From Acetothermia bacterium UBA3571 (GTDB lineage Bacteria; Bipolaricaulota; Bipolaricaulia; Bipolaricaulales; Bipolaricaulaceae): 64,000 nucleotides of DNA. Shown piece after piece: positions 26,328 to 35,405 of the stretch. The stretch covers positions 29,523 to 93,522 of the forward strand of contig DFNI01000009.1 of assembly GCA_002375995.1 (NCBI GenBank), given 5' to 3'. The notes beneath the pieces are model-generated. The model was not told the DNA's origin. It did not search any database and saw only the letters and a list, made by a program, of their open reading frames with translations. The first letter of the stretch is position 1. Every line of letters begins with the position of its first letter. The translations under genes were made by a program, and so were the position numbers.

Positions 26328-27470
26328 TTAGCGGCCCAAGCCGAGAAGCCCCTCGATGGCGGCAGCGGCCCGGAGGGCGCTGTCGGGGGTGGCCACCGTC
26401 CGGGCCCGGGCCGATAGCTCCCGGAGGGTCGCGGGATGCGCGAGCCAATCTGCGGCCACCTCCGCAAGCCTCACCGGATCCCGGATGAACTGCCCCGCTC
26501 CCACCTGCTCCACCCACAGGGCGTTTCCTGTCTCCTGCACTGGGATGGCCTCGTAGATGAGGAGGGGAAGCCCCGCGGTGAGGCCCTCGGCGATGGAGAG
26601 GGGGCCGGCCTTGGTGACGAGGAGGTCCGCTGCCCGCATTAATACCTCCAATTCTCGCACAAACCCGAATATCCGCACGCGGTTGCGCCACTTGGTGGTG
26701 GAAAGGCGTTCCGCAAGTCCCCGGTTCCTCCCGCAAACCACGAGAAGCTGAATCCCAGAAAGGACCCGGTCCAGTTCCTTCACCACCCGGCCCAACCTTC
26801 CCATTCCTTCCCCGCCCCCCAGAACGAGGACCGTGGGACGCTCCGGGTCCAGGCCAAGCTTTACCCGTGCGTCTTCTTTTCCTTCTTTGTTGTCGGAAAA
26901 CTTCGGATGAACGAGGAGGCCTGCGTTTATTATCCTCTCGGGGAGAATCCCCATGGCCTGGGCACGCTGAAAGGCTACCTCCCCAGCGACAAGACAAAGG
27001 TCCAAACCGGGATGGAACCAGCCCCAATGGGGGCGGGCGAAGTCGGTCACGAATGTGACCACAGGAACCCCAAGTGCCAAGGCTTCGCGCCCGGAGACTG
27101 CGGGGCGCACAAGGAGAGCGTGTATGGGCAAAATGATGTCCGGTTTGAGGGCCTTGAGGGGCGCCATAATCCTGCGGCCATAGCGGCTTTGAAAGCCGTT
27201 CAAGGAAAACCGAGAGAAATAGAAGCTATCGGTGACGGAAAAGGCGAAGCCATAGCTTCGCGGACTCAAGGCGATCCAGCGCGCATAGATCTCCGGTGCC
27301 TTTCGCAGCGGAAACCCGAAGTACTCGCGAAATGCGTCGATATATATGAATTCGAACCTTCCCGGGTTTCGGGCTTCTAGTCCCGCGGCTATGGCGTGCG
27401 CGCTGGCGATGTGCCCGCCTCCGGTGGCCGAGATCAGAAAGACCGCGCGTAGTTTCCTGTCCACAACCAA
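26328..27470 (-). CDS. MGDG-synthase/MurG-like glycosyltransferase
   Basis: 380 residues of GT-B fold, family GT28. N-terminal glycine motif ISATGGGHIASAHAIA and the MGDG-synthase-like lumen region, central VTDFARPHWGWFHPG, C-terminal nucleotide-sugar site VLVLGGGEGMG and TKAGPLSIAEGLTAGLPLL. Probably transfers a hexose to diacylglycerol to make glycolipid for the membrane. Start uncertain: TTG 27470 or GTG 27464; ribosome-binding site weak. Confidence 0.8.
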   Translation of the reverse strand: MVVDRKLRAVFLISATGGGHIASAHAIAAGLEARNPGRFEFIYIDAFREYFGFPLRKAPEIYARWIALSPRSYGFAFSVTDSFYFSRFSLNGFQSRYGRRIMAPLKALKPDIILPIHALLVRPAVSGREALALGVPVVTFVTDFARPHWGWFHPGLDLCLVAGEVAFQRAQAMGILPERIINAGLLVHPKFSDNKEGKEDARVKLGLDPERPTVLVLGGGEGMGRLGRVVKELDRVLSGIQLLVVCGRNRGLAERLSTTKWRNRVRIFGFVRELEVLMRAADLLVTKAGPLSIAEGLTAGLPLLIYEAIPVQETGNALWVEQVGAGQFIRDPVRLAEVAADWLAHPATLRELSARARTVATPDSALRAAAAIEGLLGLGR

Positions 27471-27544
27471 ACAGCTTAGCCCCGGAAGACCCGGTTCGCA
27501 AAAGGCCCGCTGCCCCCAAAGTCATAAGCGTCACTCCCCAGGCG

Positions 27545-27573
27545 TTGTGTGGCGGCACCGCATCCTCTACAAT
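27545..27573 (+). promoter_or_regulatory. Promoter of cysE leader
   Basis: TTGTGT (27545-27550), 17-bp spacer, TACAAT (27568-27573). Transcription from about 27580 would give a leader of about 310 nt before cysE carrying two small ORFs. Confidence 0.5.
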
Positions 27574-27613
27574 AGCTCTTTGTGAGGACAGAGATCACAA
27601 GGGGGTGAGAGCG

Positions 27614-27694
27614 ATGGTGCGATTCAAATTAATGTATGTGGGTGGTCGCCTTTGTATGTGGGCTCTCACCTCCATGTGTAGCCCCACCTGTTGA
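27614..27694 (+). CDS. Possible cysteine-containing leader peptide (26 residues)
   Basis: ATG 27614 to TGA 27692-27694, with AAGGGGGTG 6 nt upstream. The peptide starts MVRFKLMYVGGR and has Cys at 14, 22 and 26; the last sense codon is Cys TGT directly before the stop. A hairpin (GTGGGCT at 27658 onward with AGCCCCAC near 27680) overlaps its last codons. It is the first ORF on the transcript of a cysteine-biosynthesis gene, so ribosome stalling on Cys codons could regulate cysE. Inference only. Confidence 0.45.
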   Translation: MVRFKLMYVGGRLCMWALTSMCSPTC

Positions 27695-27773
27695 ATCCCG
27701 CATAAGCGTCGGTCTGAGGTCCTTTGGAATGGGGGCATTATGCCCTGAGTCCGTCTTTTCCCAGGAGGTTTTC

Positions 27774-27902
27774 ATGTTACTTCGGCACAACTCTAGAGCC
27801 GCGTGGGGCGTTTCATCCTCCGTATTTTCCGCGATGTACCCCATCCCAGGCACCCACTCCCGTCACAGGACCATTCGCGGGGGTGATGGGGATGCTATTT
27901 AA
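27774..27902 (+). CDS. Small ORF overlapping start of cysE (42 residues)
   Basis: ATG 27774 has an excellent CCAGGAGGTTTTC upstream, better than that of cysE itself, and the ORF ends at TAA 27900-27902, 11 nt inside cysE. The peptide ([16 protein letters not shown]...) has no Cys and no known family. Likely purpose is to bring ribosomes to cysE by translational coupling, or it is the end of a lost gene. Confidence 0.4.
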   Translation: MLLRHNSRAAWGVSSSVFSAMYPIPGTHSRHRTIRGGDGDAI

Positions 27903-28458
27903 GGGAATTCGCGAGGATATCCGCGCGATGCTCGAGCGAGACCCAGCGGCCCGTCATCCCCTGGAGGTCCTCCTCCTCTACCCGGGGATGCACGCCATCT
28001 GGGCCCACCGGATCAACCACTGGCTTTGGAACCACGGGTTCCGCTTCCTCGCCCGGTTCTTGGCACACCTGGTGCGGCTGCTCACGGGCGTGGAGATCCA
28101 CCCCGGGGCCCGAATCGGAAGAAGGGTCACCATCGACCACGGGATGGGCGTGGTGATCGGGGAGACGGCCGAGATCGGAAACGATGTGCACATGTATTCC
28201 GGGGTGGTGATCGGCGGGGTCTCCCGCAAACCGGTGAAGCGCCACCCCACCATCGAGGACGGAGTGGTGATCGGGGCGGGCGCGGTGCTCCTCGGCCCCA
28301 TCCGGGTGGGAAAAGGGGCCAAGATCGGGGCCGGGGCGGTGGTGAGGGAGGACGTCCCCCCGGGCGCAGTGGTAGTGGCGTCCCCTTCTCCCATCATCGA
28401 TCGGGCCCAGCTGCGACGCGGGACCCACGAATACTTCCTCGAGGGAGCGGGGATTTGA
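27892..28458 (+). CDS. cysE: Serine O-acetyltransferase
   Basis: Makes O-acetylserine from serine and acetyl-CoA, the first step of cysteine synthesis. 188 residues, the short EpsC/CysE form. Opening [20 protein letters not shown], helix [15 protein letters not shown], then left-handed beta-helix hexapeptides with the catalytic [16 protein letters not shown] and VVIGGVSRK. Starts at GTG 27883, ATG 27886 or ATG 27892 are all in frame; 27892 fits relatives best. Confidence 0.93.
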   Translation: MLFKGIREDIRAMLERDPAARHPLEVLLLYPGMHAIWAHRINHWLWNHGFRFLARFLAHLVRLLTGVEIHPGARIGRRVTIDHGMGVVIGETAEIGNDVHMYSGVVIGGVSRKPVKRHPTIEDGVVIGAGAVLLGPIRVGKGAKIGAGAVVREDVPPGAVVVASPSPIIDRAQLRRGTHEYFLEGAGI

Positions 28459-28528
28459 CTGGGGGTCCCTGTCCGGTCGCAGGCTGATAAGGAGGCCGCG
28501 GATAACCCCAGATGTGATCTTTGCGTCT

Positions 28529-31162
28529 TTATCCCGCTAGCTTGAGCCTCAGCGTCTTTATCTCTCCCGGGCGCAGCGGGAACCGGAGGAGGTGTGGCGA
28601 CGCGGGGGACACGCGTTTCACCTGGGTTTCATCCATCCGTGCCTCCCAGGCCTCCTGGATCCCAAAGGAGGTCACGAGCTCCGCCTCCAGGGGCCTCCGC
28701 AGGGGGTTGTACACCCGGATGACCAACCCGTCCCCCTCCTCGGGGAGCTTCACCGCGCCCAACACGGCCCCCGCGGGCCTCAGGGAAAGGAAGCCCCGGG
28801 ATACAGGTGAGCTCCTTCCCTCCACGGAGATGGCGAGGGGGGGCGCGGTGAACTCCTGGGCGGCCCGGGTGACCTCTCCCTCCTCCCAGTGCCCTGGGTA
28901 GGTGTAAATGGCGTACTCGAACCGGTGTGTGCCGAGGCATTGGGCCTCCGGGGTCTCGTAGGGGGGACCGGCGTGGCCCCGGCGGGTGGAGAGGTCGTCC
29001 CGGGAAAGCCACCCCACACACCGCAGCAGGGTCAGGTAAACGGTACCACCGGGGGTCACCTCGTATTCGGGAAGTCCCCGGTTGAGGACGGCGAACCCTC
29101 CTTCCCCATCCTCCACCGCGACGAAGGACTTCTGGGGATGTGCGGTGGGCGGGACCTCGATCCAACCCTCGCCGGGCGGGGGCGTGGTGGGGCGCTCGAT
29201 GACCCAGAAGGTATCCTCGGCGATGCTTTTTTCGGCCGAGATTCCCGTGGGGAAGGCCACCCGCAACCGGTGATCCCGGGCGCGGTTATCCACCTCTGCT
29301 TCTATGTCCACCCGCTTGACCCCCCGCTGGAGGGAGATACTGAACCGCACCGGGACCTCCACCGTCTCCCCGGAACGGCCCTCCCGCTCGGGATCCAGGG
29401 AGGCGGGAAGCGGGAAAACGAGGGATACTTCCAGCGTCCCCTTCCAAGGTAGGTCGGCGACGACCCTCACCGTGCCCCGGATATCCGCGGAGGTGAGGAC
29501 GCGCTGATTGGGGGGTGGGGAGTAGTTGTACTCGTCGCCGGCATCACCGGAATCCTCTAGGAGGTTCAATCCCCGGAAAAGCCGCCCCGTGTCCTTGTCC
29601 AGGAGGTCGAAGGTCCCGTTCTCATAAACCGTCACCCGGTAGAACTCGTTTTCTAGGGTGCGGTCATCCACCACCAGACCGCCCTTCCCCATCTCCCCCT
29701 TCTCGGGATCGAGGGAGAAGCCCACGACGCCCAGGGGCGGGAGCTCCGCTTGGAAGGAGATCACCGTTTTGCGCCGGTGAGTGACCCCGGAGAGGATTTC
29801 TTCCGAAACGAGCTTTTCCCCCTCAACTGCCGTAGGTATCACTTCTCCCCGGGGACCGCGGAGGATACCCCCGGCCGCCTCCGCGGGGACCTCCACCCTC
29901 ACCTCGGCCCGCCTCTCCCAGGGGCAGGGGTTGAAGACGAAGATGGAAACGCCGCCATCGGCTTCATCTCCTGAGTCGGTGACCACGGCTCCCAGGGCCA
30001 CTCGCGCCACCTGCGCCGCCACCGTCTCGGCGCGGGCGAACCGGACCTCCATTTCCCGGTGAATGGGGTCAATGCCGGTCCCACAGATGGAATCGTGGGC
30101 ATGGTTACGGAGAAGGAGTTTCCAGGCGTGATCCAGGAACCCCTTCAACTCCACCCCCGCGATGATCCGAGCCAGGGCCGCCAGGGGTTCGGCGTACCGA
30201 GTAAGGAGCGTTTCCACCCGGTGGTTGGCCTGCTTGAGGTACATCCGCGCGGATAGGACCCCGGCGAGGACCGGATGACGTTTCGCCGTGCGGAATTCTC
30301 CCTCCACCACGGGAAGGGCATCCCGGGCCCGTTTCAAGCACGCTGTGTAGTCGGAGAGGGTCCCGATGGTGAAGCGGAAATGGGGGAACCGCGCTGAAAG
30401 TCCCTCCACCACCTCGGGAAGGTCCATCTGGGGGCCTCGGTGGTCGCAGCCGTTGAGGAGGAGGATGGCCCCGGTGCGGCTCCGGCGGGAAAGTTCCCCT
30501 AGGAACGCCGCAAGCGGTTCGCCCTCGGGGTTTAGAAGCCCCGCTTCCACGAGCCGCTCAAGCGGCCGGGTTAACTCCGTGGGATCCGCCGCGAGCCGCT
30601 CCGCGTTGCAATACCCCATCTCCATCACGTGGCAGAGGACGGCGGAACCCTCGGGGGCGCGCCAGACGAAATCCGGTCCTCCGGCTTCCTGGCAGGCCCG
30701 ATCCGCTCCCCGCATGACGAAGGCGCTCCCGATGCCGAAACCCGAAAGGATCTGCGGGAGCTGGGCGATGTGGCCGAAGGCGTCGGGGACGTATCCTTCC
30801 AGCATCACATAGCCGAACTCCCGGGCGATCCGCGTCCCGTAAAGGAGGTTGCGCACGAGGGACTCCCCTGAGACCAAGAACTCGTCCGGCTGCACGTACC
30901 AGGGCCCGATGAGGAGCCTTCCTTCGCGGATGAATTCCCCGATCTTTCCTTCCATTTCGGGGCGGATCTCGAGGTAATCCAAAAGGGGGATGACCTGGCC
31001 GTCCAGGGTGAACATGTAGTGGGGGTGGGCTTCCAAAAGGGAGAGGACCCGATCTAATGCTTCAACCAAGTGAAAGCGGAACTCCTCGAAACTCAGGTAC
31101 CACTCCCTATCCCAATGCGTATGCGGCACCACAATGGCCAAAGTTTCGACGTTTTTCTTCAC
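28529..31162 (-). CDS. GH38 alpha-mannosidase-like glycosidase
   Basis: 877 residues, cytoplasmic (no signal). Family GH38 marks: PHTHWDREWY at residues 13-22 with zinc ligands His14/16 and Asp18, nucleophile Asp127 in YVPDAFGHIAQLPQIL, then His-containing HDSICGTGIDPIHREM in the middle and C-terminal beta-sandwich domains. Releases alpha-mannosyl or related residues from imported oligosaccharides. Last gene of the LacI-controlled uptake operon, GTG start with GGAGACG upstream. No DUF or truncation seen. Confidence 0.9.
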   Translation of the reverse strand: MKKNVETLAIVVPHTHWDREWYLSFEEFRFHLVEALDRVLSLLEAHPHYMFTLDGQVIPLLDYLEIRPEMEGKIGEFIREGRLLIGPWYVQPDEFLVSGESLVRNLLYGTRIAREFGYVMLEGYVPDAFGHIAQLPQILSGFGIGSAFVMRGADRACQEAGGPDFVWRAPEGSAVLCHVMEMGYCNAERLAADPTELTRPLERLVEAGLLNPEGEPLAAFLGELSRRSRTGAILLLNGCDHRGPQMDLPEVVEGLSARFPHFRFTIGTLSDYTACLKRARDALPVVEGEFRTAKRHPVLAGVLSARMYLKQANHRVETLLTRYAEPLAALARIIAGVELKGFLDHAWKLLLRNHAHDSICGTGIDPIHREMEVRFARAETVAAQVARVALGAVVTDSGDEADGGVSIFVFNPCPWERRAEVRVEVPAEAAGGILRGPRGEVIPTAVEGEKLVSEEILSGVTHRRKTVISFQAELPPLGVVGFSLDPEKGEMGKGGLVVDDRTLENEFYRVTVYENGTFDLLDKDTGRLFRGLNLLEDSGDAGDEYNYSPPPNQRVLTSADIRGTVRVVADLPWKGTLEVSLVFPLPASLDPEREGRSGETVEVPVRFSISLQRGVKRVDIEAEVDNRARDHRLRVAFPTGISAEKSIAEDTFWVIERPTTPPPGEGWIEVPPTAHPQKSFVAVEDGEGGFAVLNRGLPEYEVTPGGTVYLTLLRCVGWLSRDDLSTRRGHAGPPYETPEAQCLGTHRFEYAIYTYPGHWEEGEVTRAAQEFTAPPLAISVEGRSSPVSRGFLSLRPAGAVLGAVKLPEEGDGLVIRVYNPLRRPLEAELVTSFGIQEAWEARMDETQVKRVSPASPHLLRFPLRPGEIKTLRLKLAG

Positions 31163-31201
31163 TGCGTCTCCTTTCTGGATGATTTTCGATTTTAACGCGC
31201 C

Positions 31202-32035
31202 TTAACGTTTGATGGCGCCGCCCAGGAGGCCCGCGATCAGGTAGCGTTGGGCCACCGCGAGGAAGAAGAGGACCGGGGCCATGCCGATCACCATGGCTGC
31301 GGTGAGGGCGCCCCAATCGATGCGATAAAGCTTCACGAACTCCATTAGGGTAAGCTGGAAAGTTTTGAGTTCGTCGGAGAACAGAAAGAGCAGCGCGAAG
31401 ATGAACTCGTTCCATGAGAAGATAAACGCGAAGATGGCCGCGGTGGCCAGTCCGGGGATCGAGAGGGGCAAGGTCACCCGCCACAGGGCCCCCAGCCGGG
31501 TACATCCGTCCACCAGCGCCGATTCCTCCAGCTCCCGAGGGATGCTCTCGAAGTAGTTCCGCAGGAGAAACGTGAGCAAGGGAAGGACCAAGGCTTGGTA
31601 GGCCAAGATCAGGGCCCACAGGGTATTCAGGAGCCTCAGGGTTCGCAAGAGGAGGAAAAGGGGGATCACGTTCACCACCGGGGGGATCAGGTACAGGCCC
31701 AGGATGGCGGCGGTGAGGGCGTTCTTCCCGGGGAAGCGGAACCGCGCCAGGGCATATCCGGCCAAGCTCGCCGAGACGAGGGAGATGGCCGTGACCGCCA
31801 CGGTGACGATGAGGCTGTTCACGATGCCCCGCACCACCCGGGTCTTGAGGAAGACGAACTCGTAGTGTTCGAGGGAGAAGCTGTGGGGGAGGAGGGTGGG
31901 CGGGAAGCTCTCCACCTCGGCGGAGGGCTTCACCGAAGTGACGAATACCCAATAGATGGGGAGGAGGGTGAAGATGGCGTACAGGGCCAAGAAGGAGTAC
32001 ACGAGTGTCTTCCTGAGGATCGTTCCCCTCTTCAC
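31202..32035 (-). CDS. Sugar ABC transporter permease (MalG-like)
   Basis: 277 residues, six transmembrane helices, with the EAA loop LEESALVDGCTRLGALWRVTLPLSIPG that docks the ATPase. CUT1 family. Its start overlaps the stop of the partner permease gene by 4 nt (ATGA). The ATPase is not encoded in this operon and is presumably shared from elsewhere. Confidence 0.92.
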   Translation of the reverse strand: MKRGTILRKTLVYSFLALYAIFTLLPIYWVFVTSVKPSAEVESFPPTLLPHSFSLEHYEFVFLKTRVVRGIVNSLIVTVAVTAISLVSASLAGYALARFRFPGKNALTAAILGLYLIPPVVNVIPLFLLLRTLRLLNTLWALILAYQALVLPLLTFLLRNYFESIPRELEESALVDGCTRLGALWRVTLPLSIPGLATAAIFAFIFSWNEFIFALLFLFSDELKTFQLTLMEFVKLYRIDWGALTAAMVIGMAPVLFFLAVAQRYLIAGLLGGAIKR

Positions 32036-32913
32036 GCCCGCCTCCCGATGGTCTTGAAGTAGAGCACGGCCAGGAGGGCGTTTATCAGGAGCATCACGAT
32101 GGTGATCGCGGACCCGTAGCCCAAGAGGCCGTACTCGAAGGCGGATTTATACATGTACATGGCCGTCGTGAGGGTGGCGTTCGCGGGCCCACCCTTGGTC
32201 ATGACGAGGATGGTGTCGAACAGGTTGAAGGTCCACATGGTGACGAGGATGAGATTGATGGCGATCGCCGGCCGCAGGAGGGGGAGCGTGATGTAACGGA
32301 AGCTCTGCCAGGACGTGGCCCCGTCCACCTTGGCCGCCTCGTAGGGCTCACTGGGGATCGTCTTCAGGGCCGCCTCGAGGAAGAGCATGGTGAACGGCGT
32401 CCCGCGCCATATGTTGGCGATTACCAGTGCCCATAGGGCCATTCGGATGTCGTTGAGCCAGTGGATCGGCCTCAGTCCCACCAGGCGCAGGAGGGAGTTG
32501 ATGAGGCCGAAACGGTAGTTGTACATCCAGATCCAGCTGTAGCCGATGATCAACGCCGAAAGGATCCAGGGGATCACGAAGATGACGCGGAACACCCGGG
32601 CTGGGCCCGGATGGTAGTGGAGGATCATCGCCAACAGGAGCCCCAGGCCGAACTGGCCCACCATGGAGCCCAGCACGAAGTAACTGGAGATCTTCAAGGA
32701 ATGGAGGAAGGTGGGGTCCCGGAAGAGCCTGAAGTAGTTGGCCAGACCCACGAACGGCGCGCCCGATTGGAGGTTGGTGGTCTTTAGGTCGTGCATGCTC
32801 ACGTAGAAGTTCCACAGGAACGGAAAGAGTGTCACAGAGAAAAGGAGCACGAGCAGTGGCGCCATGAGCACGTACGGCAGGGTCCGCTCGCTGTTCAGGA
32901 TGCCTTTGATCAT
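32032..32913 (-). CDS. Sugar ABC transporter permease (MalF-like)
   Basis: 293 residues, six transmembrane helices, EAA loop YEAAKVDGATSWQSFRYITLPLLRPA. CUT1-family partner of the next permease. Preceded on the minus strand by a strong terminator hairpin, so it is probably expressed below the binding-protein gene. Confidence 0.92.
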   Translation of the reverse strand: MIKGILNSERTLPYVLMAPLLVLLFSVTLFPFLWNFYVSMHDLKTTNLQSGAPFVGLANYFRLFRDPTFLHSLKISSYFVLGSMVGQFGLGLLLAMILHYHPGPARVFRVIFVIPWILSALIIGYSWIWMYNYRFGLINSLLRLVGLRPIHWLNDIRMALWALVIANIWRGTPFTMLFLEAALKTIPSEPYEAAKVDGATSWQSFRYITLPLLRPAIAINLILVTMWTFNLFDTILVMTKGGPANATLTTAMYMYKSAFEYGLLGYGSAITIVMLLINALLAVLYFKTIGRRA

Positions 32914-32942
32914 GGCCGTGTCCTCTGGCGGAATATTAAAGA

Positions 32943-32979
32943 CAAAAAAAGAGGGAGGGGAACCGGATTCCCCTCCCTC
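32943..32979 (-). terminator. Strong intercistronic terminator between binding protein and permeases
   Basis: On the minus strand a perfect 12-bp stem (GAGGGAGGGGAA, loop TCCGG, TTCCCCTCCCTC) followed by TTTTTTTGTCTTT. It lies 14 nt after the stop of the binding-protein gene and 30 nt before the permease start. Partial read-through would give binding protein in excess over permease. Confidence 0.85.
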
Positions 32980-32992
32980 TTGGTTCCCGGCC

Positions 32993-34279
32993 TCAGCCGC
33001 CCAGGATGGCCTTCACCTTGGCCGCTGCCTCGTCCAGGGCCGTCTGCGGATCGACCCCCTGGAAGATCGCCTTCTGCATGGCCTCGAAGATGGCATCGGC
33101 CACCTGGCTCCACTGTGGGATCGCCGGGCGGACCTTGGCGATGGAGGCCATCTTGGAATAGAAGTCGAAGAATTCGATGTTCTCGGCGAGCTTGCTGCGG
33201 TAGGGTTCCTCCATCAGGGCGGCCCGCACGGGGATCCGTGCCAGAGCACTGGCGTATTCGGCCATCACGTCGGCCCGCAGGAAGGCCTCCATGACCTCGA
33301 CTGCCTTGGCGTAGCGATCCGGGGCCTTGGCCTTGACGACCGCGGGGATGGTCATGATCCATCCGCCGGAGAGTGTGACCGGGACCTTACCGGGCTCGGA
33401 GACGGGGTAAGGCAGGACGGCGACCTTCTTCATGCGCTCGGCGGCGGTGGTACCGGGGAAGCGGGACTCGCTCGTGGCCCAGTTGCCGTGGATGTAGACG
33501 GCCCACTTACGCGCGGCCCAGTCGTTGCCCCAGAATATGTCCAGCTGCGGCTCGACGCCGCCCACCTTCACGAGGTCGACGAGGAACTGGAGGGCCTTGA
33601 CGCCGGCCTCGGAGTTGAACGCGGGGACGAGCTTACCGTCCTTCGCCACGAGGATTTCACCGCCCTCGGCCCACAGGAAGGGGAAGAAGAAGAAGTCGGC
33701 GGCGTACGCCCCGCCCATATCGAGGCGGAATCCCCCGATCCCCTGCGGGGCCAGGGCCTCGTTCAGTTTCTTGCAGGCCGAGATGAAGGTATCCCAATAA
33801 AGGAGGTCACCGGCGTTCACCCCGGCCTCGAGGAGGAGATCCGGCCAATACATCGTCACCCGGACGTCGGTGTCGTACCACAGGCCGTAATACTTCCCAC
33901 TTCCGGCGGGCCACTGGGAGCCGTTGCGGAAGGCGTCGAACCAGTCGGCCGCCTCATCGGCTACCACATCGGTGAGCTCGGCCAGGTATCCGCCCTCTAC
34001 GAACTCGCCGAGCCAGATCGAGTCAACCATCACGATGTCGGGGGCCACCTTCGGGTCGCCGGCTGCGAGGGTGGTGAAGAGCTTCATGCGGAGCTCGTTG
34101 TAGGGGTACTCCACCACCTGGAGGTCCACGCCGGGGACCAGGCTTTCGATCAAGCTCTCCACGGCCTCGAGGCCGTAGCCCTCGGACTGCCACAACTTGA
34201 CCACCACTGGCCCGGCCCACGCCACGGCGGAGAGGCCGAAGGCCACCATCAAGGACCACACCCAGATGCGTTTGGACAT
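32993..34279 (-). CDS. Extracellular sugar-binding protein of ABC transporter
   Basis: 428 residues, CUT1 family-1 solute-binding protein. Signal peptide (WVWSLMVAFGLSAVAWA) without lipobox Cys. Typical core: VVVKLWQSEGYG opening, APDIVMVDSIWLGEFVEGG, and HGNWATSESRFPG, FMTIPAVVKAK-type stretch in the hinge. Captures the oligosaccharide for the two permeases. RBS GGGAGGGTGAG. First structural gene after the repressor, 36 nt downstream of it. Confidence 0.92.
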   Translation of the reverse strand: MSKRIWVWSLMVAFGLSAVAWAGPVVVKLWQSEGYGLEAVESLIESLVPGVDLQVVEYPYNELRMKLFTTLAAGDPKVAPDIVMVDSIWLGEFVEGGYLAELTDVVADEAADWFDAFRNGSQWPAGSGKYYGLWYDTDVRVTMYWPDLLLEAGVNAGDLLYWDTFISACKKLNEALAPQGIGGFRLDMGGAYAADFFFFPFLWAEGGEILVAKDGKLVPAFNSEAGVKALQFLVDLVKVGGVEPQLDIFWGNDWAARKWAVYIHGNWATSESRFPGTTAAERMKKVAVLPYPVSEPGKVPVTLSGGWIMTIPAVVKAKAPDRYAKAVEVMEAFLRADVMAEYASALARIPVRAALMEEPYRSKLAENIEFFDFYSKMASIAKVRPAIPQWSQVADAIFEAMQKAIFQGVDPQTALDEAAAKVKAILGG

Positions 34280-34315
34280 AATCTCTCACCCTCCCACAAG
34301 TCGTTTTTTAGTGGA

Positions 34316-35389
34316 TCATTCGGTCGGACGCTCCGTTCCCTCCGCGGCACCACCTCCTTCCGGGCCCGGTCGTTGTTCTCGGCATCCGCAGGACTCCCGT
34401 ATCACTAGCTCACCTGAGATTAAGAGGGGGTGTTCGGTATGCTCGCCTTCCACCTCTTGAAGCAAGCGCTTAACCGCCCAGTAGCCGAGCCAATATTCGT
34501 GGAGGTCCACAGCGGTAAGAGATGGGATGAAGTGGCGCGCTAGGTCGGTGTTATTCACACATACCACCGCTACGTCATCAGGTACCTCCAATCCCAGATC
34601 ACGGAGGGCGCGGATGGCACCCACGGCCTGGACGTCGCTTCCTGCAAAGACGGCGGTGAACTCATGATGAGGCGCATACCTGTGCACCACCTCATAGGCA
34701 GCGTTCTCGACAAGCTCCGATTGCCAGACGAGCTCCTCACGGAACGGAATCCCCGCCTCTTCCAGCGCTGCCCGGTATCCCCGCAGCCGGTCGATGCAAA
34801 AGGTGAACCGTGCCGGGCCGTTCAAGAAGACGATCCGCCGGTGCCCGCAGCGGATGAGGTGCTGTACCCCAATACGGCTCACCCCTACGTTGTCGTTGTC
34901 CACATATACGGCCTCCTCGAGAGGATGCCCGATGAAGACATAAGGAATATGGTGACGCTTGAGGTCCTTGAGATAGGGGCAAGCGATGGTGGGGTTGGTG
35001 ATGAGGAGTCCATCCACGCTCCGTCCTCGCACAACGTCGCGGATACGTTCTGCAGCTTCCTCCTCGGACTCAGCGATGTGGAGGGACAAGTTATAGCCGG
35101 CTTCCAGGGCGGCCCGGTGCATCCCCCGGATAAGTTGGGAGAAGAAACCCGCTGAAGCAAAAAGGTGTTCCAAAGAAATAGGGGTAATGAGGCCCAAGTT
35201 CCGAGTGCGGCCATGGGCCAAGTTTCGGGCCAAAGCATGGGGGTGATAACCGAGCTTCTCCGCGGCCTTGAGGACCTTGGCCCTGGTCTCGGAGCTCACC
35301 CCCGGCTTTCCGTTAAGGGCAAGCGAAGCGGTTGAAATAGAAACTCCCGCTTGCTTCGCAACATCACGTATAGTTGGCCCCTTATTCAT
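34316..35389 (-). CDS. LacI-family repressor of the glycoside uptake operon
   Basis: 357 residues. HTH TIRDVAKQAGVSISTASLALNG, hinge LGYHPHALARNLAHGRTRNLGLI, and a periplasmic-binding-protein-like sugar-sensing domain. C-terminus is Gly/Glu rich. ATG 35389 lies inside a perfect inverted repeat that also covers the promoter -10, so it most likely represses itself and the four downstream genes. Effector probably the imported alpha-mannoside. Confidence 0.93.
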   Translation of the reverse strand: MNKGPTIRDVAKQAGVSISTASLALNGKPGVSSETRAKVLKAAEKLGYHPHALARNLAHGRTRNLGLITPISLEHLFASAGFFSQLIRGMHRAALEAGYNLSLHIAESEEEAAERIRDVVRGRSVDGLLITNPTIACPYLKDLKRHHIPYVFIGHPLEEAVYVDNDNVGVSRIGVQHLIRCGHRRIVFLNGPARFTFCIDRLRGYRAALEEAGIPFREELVWQSELVENAAYEVVHRYAPHHEFTAVFAGSDVQAVGAIRALRDLGLEVPDDVAVVCVNNTDLARHFIPSLTAVDLHEYWLGYWAVKRLLQEVEGEHTEHPLLISGELVIRESCGCREQRPGPEGGGAAEGTERPTE

Positions 35390-35405
35390 TCGAACCGATT
35401 CGAAT
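35388..35405. promoter_or_regulatory. LacI-type operator covering -10 end and start codon
   Basis: ATTCGAA, CCGA, TTCGAAT: a perfect 7-bp inverted repeat spaced by 4 bp, 18 bp in total. It spans from the edge of the -10 to the ATG of the LacI gene. Confidence 0.8.

Noticed and set aside
25147..27027. A 626-residue open frame on the minus strand
   Set aside because: Its first 237 codons are Arg/Gly/Pro-rich antisense of the frame used by the glycosyltransferase gene; the real GNAT-like gene starts at 26316 with a ribosome-binding site.
27541..27575. GGCGGCACCGC resembling the T-box antiterminator core before cysE
   Set aside because: Only about 70 nt of non-coding sequence lie upstream, too short for a T-box stem I with specifier loop, and the motif falls in the spacer of a good promoter.
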